Source of the DNA: an uncultured Dorea sp.
GTDB taxonomy: Bacteria; Bacillota; Clostridia; Lachnospirales; Lachnospiraceae
DNA length: 64,000 nucleotides
Assembly (NCBI GenBank): GCA_910578455.1
Contig: CAJTQA010000009.1
Location: forward strand, 17,897-81,896
Reading direction: 5' to 3'
Position 1 is the stretch's first letter; every line of letters starts with the position of its first letter. Positions 60,258 to 64,000 of this stretch are shown in pieces. The position numbers were made by a program, and so were the translations under genes. Under the pieces are notes generated by a model. It had not been told where the DNA came from and did no database searches. It saw only the letters and a list, made by a program, of their open reading frames with translations.

Positions 60258-60266
60258 ATCAATAAC

Positions 60267-60510
60267 AGCCTATTCTTATATAAGGAAAAGCCTTATATCA
60301 AACCCCAGACCTATGAAAAATGGAAAAAGCGGAGCTTAAAAAAGGATATCAGCAAGCGGGAAAACAAAAGTAAAACTGGAGATTCTTTTGCTCAGCATGG
60401 GTTATAGTCTGAACAAACTATATGCCAAGATACAAAATGACCGAATGGGAAGTCATCTGTTTCCAGTAAAAAAACAGCTTAATAAAGTTCAAAACGAGGT
60501 TCTTTATTAA
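60267..60510 (+). pseudogene. Decayed IS1182-like transposase remnant
   Basis: Two pieces of one transposase are joined in different frames. The first encodes KPQTYEKWKKRSLKKDISKREN, like the middle of IS1182-family transposases. The second, in another frame, encodes VKLEILLLSMGYSLNKLYAKIQNDRMGSHLF in pieces and ends at TAA 60508, like their C terminus. The region between them is missing, so this is an internally deleted, inactive copy. Family assignment is from memory of these motifs. Confidence 0.65.
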
Positions 60511-60520
60511 AGTACTCCAA

Positions 60521-60564
60521 AAATCAGGAGAATATCCACAAACAAAAGGATACGCTCCTGATTT
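60521..60564. repeat. Inverted repeat beside the transposase remnant
   Basis: AAATCAGGAG (60521-60530) and CTCCTGATTT (60555-60564) form a perfect 10-bp inverted repeat 10 bp after the transposase stop. It may be the terminator or end structure of the vanished insertion sequence. Confidence 0.5.
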
Positions 60565-60676
60565 CCCATCTGCTTTCTTTTCCATTTTTGCATCTCCATA
60601 CTACCATAACCCTCCCGATTTTACAAGAACATGCATGAGCGCATTTATTCCTTTCCTATTTTCCCGATAGCACTAT

Positions 60677-60718
60677 TCCCCAAGCCTCAGCGTAGCTCGC
60701 TACGCCTACGTTTGGGAA
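60677..60718. other. Imperfect hairpin after the LysR gene
   Basis: A GCGTAGC/GCTACGC core (60690-60705) lies inside longer imperfect arms (TTCCCCAAG... and ...TTTGGGAA). It sits just beyond the stop of the minus-strand LysR gene. No T run follows on that strand, so it could be a weak terminator or a small dispersed repeat. The remaining DNA from 60565 to 60676 shows nothing recognisable. Confidence 0.4.
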
Positions 60719-60727
60719 ACAGCACTC

Positions 60728-61627
60728 TCAGAAAAATACTCTGCGGAGATTAGTTTCAAACCTTTCCTTAAAATATTTAAGAAACCGTTCTGCAATAGGG
60801 GTAAATACTTGGTATTTTTTCCAGATTAGATATATTTTTGTTTCGAGCATAGGTGTCAGTGGGCGGAATACAAGTCCGCTGCCAGGGCTGGTATCAATGA
60901 GATGCTGAAAAGTCAGAAGATATCCAAGCCCCTCCTTTACAAATAGGGAGCCGTTATAGGACAGGCGGAAAGAGCCTTCGAGATGCAGTTTATCTATTTT
61001 ATTGCCGCACCATTTGGAGATATCGTGGTTCCAGCCTTGCTCTGAACAGAAGAGCGGGAGCCCGTACAGGTCATCCACGCAGACAGTCTGTTTTTTCGCA
61101 AGGAGACAGTCTGCCGGCATAACAATGCCCCATAAGTCGGCTTCAGGAAAGGGAAGGGAATGATATTTCACAGTATTTGGTTCTTCTGCCAGAACAGCAA
61201 AATCGATTACCCCTTTATCCAGTTTTTCCGTAACCTGCTCTGTATCGCCGCTTGTGATATGGTAATGCATATCAGAAAAGGTATTTTTAAATTGCCGGAT
61301 AACAGAGGCAAGATGCCTGATCTGGTAAGACTCTGCCAGGCCGAAGTAAATGTCGCCGCCCAAAATATCATCTAAGGCAAGAAATTCCGTAGTGATCTTA
61401 TCAGCCATTTTTATTAGATCTTCTGCTCGTTTCCGCAGCAAAATTCCTTCCTCAGTAAGCTGTATGCTGAAACTGTGACGGGTGAACAGCTTTTTACCAA
61501 GCTCATCTTCAAGCGATTTTAATTGCTTAGAGAGTGTAGGCTGGGTAACGTGAAGCAATTCTGCTGCGCGGGTCATATTTTCCTCTCTTGCCACTGCAAG
61601 GAAATATCTCATGGTTCTCAGTTCCAT
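60728..61627 (-). CDS. LysR family transcriptional regulator
   Basis: A 299-residue LysR protein. The N-terminal winged helix reads MRYFLAVAREENMTRAAELLHVTQPTLSKQLKSLEDELGKKLFTR in pieces; the C-terminal two-lobed effector domain includes GGDIYFGLAESYQIRHLA and FAVLAEEPNTVKYHSLPF. It is divergent from the hydrolase/dehydrogenase genes, the normal arrangement for LysR control. A perfect 16-bp palindrome at 61659-61674 lies in the shared promoter region. Confidence 0.93.
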   Translation of the reverse strand: MELRTMRYFLAVAREENMTRAAELLHVTQPTLSKQLKSLEDELGKKLFTRHSFSIQLTEEGILLRKRAEDLIKMADKITTEFLALDDILGGDIYFGLAESYQIRHLASVIRQFKNTFSDMHYHITSGDTEQVTEKLDKGVIDFAVLAEEPNTVKYHSLPFPEADLWGIVMPADCLLAKKQTVCVDDLYGLPLFCSEQGWNHDISKWCGNKIDKLHLEGSFRLSYNGSLFVKEGLGYLLTFQHLIDTSPGSGLVFRPLTPMLETKIYLIWKKYQVFTPIAERFLKYFKERFETNLRRVFF

Positions 61628-61658
61628 ATAGTCTCTCCTTCTATGATATTCTAAAAAC

Positions 61659-61674
61659 TTATATCATGATATAA
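61659..61674. promoter_or_regulatory. LysR operator palindrome
   Basis: TTATATCATGATATAA is a perfect 16-bp palindrome with a T-N11-A-type core. Its centre lies about 54 bp upstream of the transcription start predicted from TATAAT at 61709, the usual position of a LysR recognition site. Confidence 0.65.
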
Positions 61675-61708
61675 ATTATAGCAATTAGCGAAGTTAAAAT
61701 CAAGAGGA

Positions 61709-61714
61709 TATAAT
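61709..61714 (+). promoter_or_regulatory. TATAAT -10 of the LysR-linked operon
   Basis: A perfect TATAAT at 61709-61714 has a poor -35 (TAGCGA at 61686-61691, 17-bp spacing), as expected for a promoter that needs an activator. Confidence 0.55.
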
Positions 61715-61751
61715 ACAGACATAGCAGGAAGGGGGCGGTCATACGGATGAT

Positions 61752-61958
61752 ATGGTTCAGAATCTAAAGGATGCAGGCTGCGGCGCGCAAACTATTGAAA
61801 CAGTCTGCAGGCTGTACCATAACGGTCAGGTTCGGGATGCGGTTAAAGCGCTGCGAAAGCATCGGTGCAGCCTGATGGACAGCCTGCATGAAAGCCAGGA
61901 AAGAGTCGATTGCCTTGATTTTTTAGTATGGCGTATGGAAAAAGAAAGAGAGGAATAA
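61752..61958 (+). CDS. Small helical protein, 68 residues
   Basis: MVQNLKDAGCGAQTIETVCRL starts a short all-helical protein ending in HRCSLMDSLHESQERVDCLDFLVWRMEKE. The second half resembles the coiled-coil dimerisation helix of MerR regulators, but no DNA-binding domain is present. I recall similar small proteins next to oxidoreductases in gut clostridia; function unknown. The ribosome site is weak (AAGGGGG lies too far upstream). Its stop is 5 bp before the hydrolase start. Confidence 0.7.
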   Translation: MVQNLKDAGCGAQTIETVCRLYHNGQVRDAVKALRKHRCSLMDSLHESQERVDCLDFLVWRMEKEREE

Positions 61959-61963
61959 AGAAA

Positions 61964-62965
61964 ATGGAGAATACTGTAAAACTGGAATTAACAAAGGAAT
62001 GGGATAAGACTTTCCCGAAAAGTGAGAAGGTGGATCACCGCAAGGTGACATTTTTCAACCGTTATGGAATCACACTGGCGGCAGACCTTTATGAGCCGAA
62101 GGAGGCGGAAGGGAAGCTGGCTGCGATCGCGGTGTGCGGGCCTTTTGGCGCGGTAAAAGAGCAGGCGTCAGGATTGTACGCGCAGACCATGGCAGCGAAA
62201 GGCTTTCTTACAATAGCATTTGATCCTTCTTTTACAGGGGAAAGCGGTGGCGCGCCCCGTTACATGGCATCGCCGGATATCAACACAGAGGATTATCAGG
62301 CGGCAGTGGACTTTCTGTCTGTACAGGAGAATGTTGACCCTGAACGTATCGGTATTATCGGAATTTGCGGATGGGGCGGCCTGGCGCTTAACGTGGCGGC
62401 GCTGGATACCCGTATTAAAGCAACGGTTTCGTCTACTATGTATGACATGACCCGCGTCAACGCCAACGGATATTTTGACGCTGAAAATTCTGCAGATGCA
62501 CGGTATGCGAAAAAAGAGGCCATGAACGCCCAAAGGATCGTAGATTATAAAGCTGGCAGCTATGCGTTGGGCGGCGGCGTTGTGGATCCGCTTCCGGAGG
62601 ACGCTCCTTTCTTTGTGGCGGACTATCATGATTATTATAAAACAGACCGGGGCTACCATAAGCGTTCATTAAATTCCAACGGAGGCTGGAATATGACAGG
62701 CTGTATGTCCTTTATGAACCAACCGATCTTAAAGTACAGCAATGAAATCCGAAACGCGGTCCTTATCATGCATGGGGAGAAGGCGCACTCCTGCTATTTC
62801 AGCCGCGACGCTTATGCGGACATGGTAAAAGATAATCCTTATACAGACAATAAGGAACTGCTGATCATCCCGGATACTGTCCACACCGACTTGTATGACG
62901 GCGGCGGAAAGGACGCGATTCCTTTTGATAAGCTGGAACAGTTTTTTGAAGAAAATTTGAAATAG
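61964..62965 (+). CDS. Alpha/beta hydrolase with Cys nucleophile (YcjY/dienelactone hydrolase-like)
   Basis: A 333-residue cytoplasmic hydrolase. VTFFNRYGITLAADLYEP begins the fold; the nucleophile elbow reads IGIIGICGWGG, with Cys instead of Ser as in dienelactone hydrolases; MHGEKAHSCYFS and PDTVHTDLYD supply the acid and His regions. The substrate is unknown; related enzymes open lactones or esters. ATG 61964 with GAGAGG upstream is chosen over an ATG 36 bp earlier inside the small gene. It is followed by a dehydrogenase pseudogene. Confidence 0.9.
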   Translation: MENTVKLELTKEWDKTFPKSEKVDHRKVTFFNRYGITLAADLYEPKEAEGKLAAIAVCGPFGAVKEQASGLYAQTMAAKGFLTIAFDPSFTGESGGAPRYMASPDINTEDYQAAVDFLSVQENVDPERIGIIGICGWGGLALNVAALDTRIKATVSSTMYDMTRVNANGYFDAENSADARYAKKEAMNAQRIVDYKAGSYALGGGVVDPLPEDAPFFVADYHDYYKTDRGYHKRSLNSNGGWNMTGCMSFMNQPILKYSNEIRNAVLIMHGEKAHSCYFSRDAYADMVKDNPYTDNKELLIIPDTVHTDLYDGGGKDAIPFDKLEQFFEENLK

Positions 62966-62977
62966 AGGAGGAAAAAT

Positions 62978-63615
62978 ATGTTAGGAAATTTTATGTATTG
63001 TAACCCTACGAAACTTAATTTTGGCGAGGATCCTCTTTCCTGTCTGAACGAGGAAATTCCCAAATATGGAAAAAATGTGCAGGATGATAATACCTCTGAT
63101 TACCTGATGGAAGGCCTGCTGCGGTCTTTGATCCATTCCGGCAGGATCGCTGTGAAGAATCCGACAGATTATGAGGCGAGAAACAATATCATGTGGATTG
63201 CGACATGGCGCTGAATATTTTGGTGGCGAAGGGGAAATCCACAGACTGGATGGTGCATATGCTTGGACAGGCGGTTGGCGCCCACACGGATACAACCCAT
63301 GGAATGACGCTGGCGGCGGTATCCATGGCCTATTACCGTTTCATCTGCCCGTTTGGACTGGCAAAGTTTAAGCGGTTTGCCATGAATGTATGGGATGTGG
63401 CTCCGGAAGGAAAGAGTGACAAGCAGATTGCGGCAGAAGGACTGGAGAGAATGGAGGCTTATATGAGAGAATTAGGCCTTACGATGAATCTGAGGGAGCT
63501 GGGCATAACATAGGATATGATCCCGGGAATTGCTGACAGTACACTGCTCATGGATGGTGGTTATAAGGTGCCGGACAAGGCTGAGACTACGGAAATCTTA
63601 AAGAACAGTTTATAA
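62978..63615 (+). pseudogene. Iron-containing alcohol dehydrogenase, triply damaged
   Basis: The start (MLGNFMYCNPTKLNFGED) and later segments (NPTDYEARNNIMW, KGKSTDWMVHMLGQAVGAHTD, NVWDVAPEGKSD) are those of NADPH-type butanol dehydrogenases (YqhD/BdhA, ~390 residues). Three defects are visible. About half of the protein, including the NAD(P)-binding part, is deleted after YGKNV (~residue 34). One G is missing near 63208 (ATW-ALN), shifting frame. A TAG at 63511-63513 interrupts the C terminus, which continues in frame as DMIPGIADSTLLMDGGYKVP to TAA 63615. No function is expected. Confidence 0.88.
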
Positions 63616-63668
63616 GAGCTGATGAACAGGGAATTGTTTTTATATATAAAAATAAAGGAGCAAATGGG

Positions 63669-64000
63669 ATGGGCATGATAAAAGACAAGGTTATTGTAAT
63701 TTTAGGGGCATCCAGTGGTATTGGCGAGACGACAGTCAGACTTTTGGCAAAAAAAGGGGCAAAACTCATAATTGCCTCACGCCGTGAAAAAAAGCTAAAG
63801 GAGCTGGCAGATTCCCTAACAGGATACACAGTTGCTTATAAGGCGGCGGATGTAGCCAGCTATGAAGAGGTAAAAGCTGTTATTGATATGGCGATGGAAC
63901 TATATGGCCGGGTAGACGTGCTGTATAATAATGCGGGCATTATGCCTACGGCTTCATTGATCGAGGGCAGGAGAAACGATGTAAAGGCAGGAATCAATAA
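63669..64000 (+). CDS. Short-chain dehydrogenase/reductase, 3' end outside window
   Basis: The first 110 residues of an NAD(P)-dependent SDR enzyme. The Rossmann motif VILGASSGIGE (TGxxxGxG type), an ASRREKKL segment suggesting NADP(H) preference, ADVASYEEV and YNNAGIMP are present; the catalytic Tyr-Lys lies beyond the window. AAAGGAG lies 8 nt before ATG 63669; ATG 63675 is an alternative. The frame is open to the last base. It lies 53 bp after the dehydrogenase pseudogene and probably belongs to the LysR-linked unit. Confidence 0.9.
   Translation, partial: MGMIKDKVIVILGASSGIGETTVRLLAKKGAKLIIASRREKKLKELADSLTGYTVAYKAADVASYEEVKAVIDMAMELYGRVDVLYNNAGIMPTASLIEGRRNDVKAGIN

Noticed and set aside
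1..64000. CRISPR arrays, tRNA or rRNA genes, prophage or intact insertion sequences
   Set aside because: None was recognised: no regular repeat-spacer pattern, cloverleaf with a conserved T-loop, or intact transposase or phage gene was noticed.

Overview
The window looks like chromosome of a Gram-positive anaerobe, most likely a gut Lachnospiraceae (Clostridium cluster XIVa). The reasons are moderate G+C, strong AGGAGG-type ribosome sites, pyrK next to class 1B pyrD, AMP-forming aryl-CoA ligase next to indolepyruvate ferredoxin oxidoreductase, a DUF1836 protein, a YerC-type TrpR-like protein, ECF transport, several LacI regulators and LytTR/GHKL signalling. The species is inference. No rRNA, tRNA, CRISPR array or prophage was seen. 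The only mobile DNA is a decayed transposase fragment near 60.3 kb.

Layout. 0-4.8 kb: 3' end of an S41 protease, then pyrC-pyrF-pyrK-pyrD, closed by a perfect 17-bp stem terminator. 4.9-8.5 kb (minus): iorA-iorB and a phenylacetate-CoA-ligase-like gene, a module that turns aryl-pyruvates into aryl-acetyl-CoA or aryl-acetates. 8.6-17.9 kb: a LacI regulator divergent from a sugar operon with split transketolase (C half before N half), an RpiB-type isomerase, a ribose-type ABC importer, a PfkB kinase and an unknown 362-residue protein. 18-29.5 kb: mostly housekeeping and stress genes, namely a PHP phosphatase, YerC, DUF1836, a MarR regulator with a heterodimeric ABC exporter, PcrA helicase, a zinc-type macrodomain and a CoA-disulfide reductase with rhodanese domain. 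The MarR promoter is followed by five 15-bp units.

29.7-36 kb: a signalling cluster with a receiver protein, a hybrid histidine kinase with Hpt, a second hybrid kinase whose C terminus is a complete DegV (fatty-acid-binding) domain, and a Crp/Fnr regulator. 36.2-45.9 kb: an ECF transporter (S, T, A1, A2) in one run with M20, M24, a GATase-like protein, a LacI regulator, a dihydroorotase-like amidohydrolase and a second M20 hydrolase. This looks like import and stepwise amide hydrolysis of one unidentified compound. A TAAAACGTTTTA palindrome sits just after its promoter. 45.9-48 kb (minus): a GHKL kinase and LytTR regulator with a 28-bp tandem repeat upstream.

49.4-60.3 kb: a second sugar cluster with a CUT2-type ABC importer, a cytoplasmic GH43 beta-xylosidase-like enzyme and, on either side of it, two closely related ~775-residue proteins of no family I recognise, followed by a LacI regulator. 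I consider these two the strongest candidates for an undescribed enzyme family. 60.7-64 kb: a divergent LysR gene with a perfect operator palindrome, a small helical protein, an alpha/beta hydrolase with a Cys nucleophile, an iron-alcohol-dehydrogenase pseudogene and the start of an SDR oxidoreductase.
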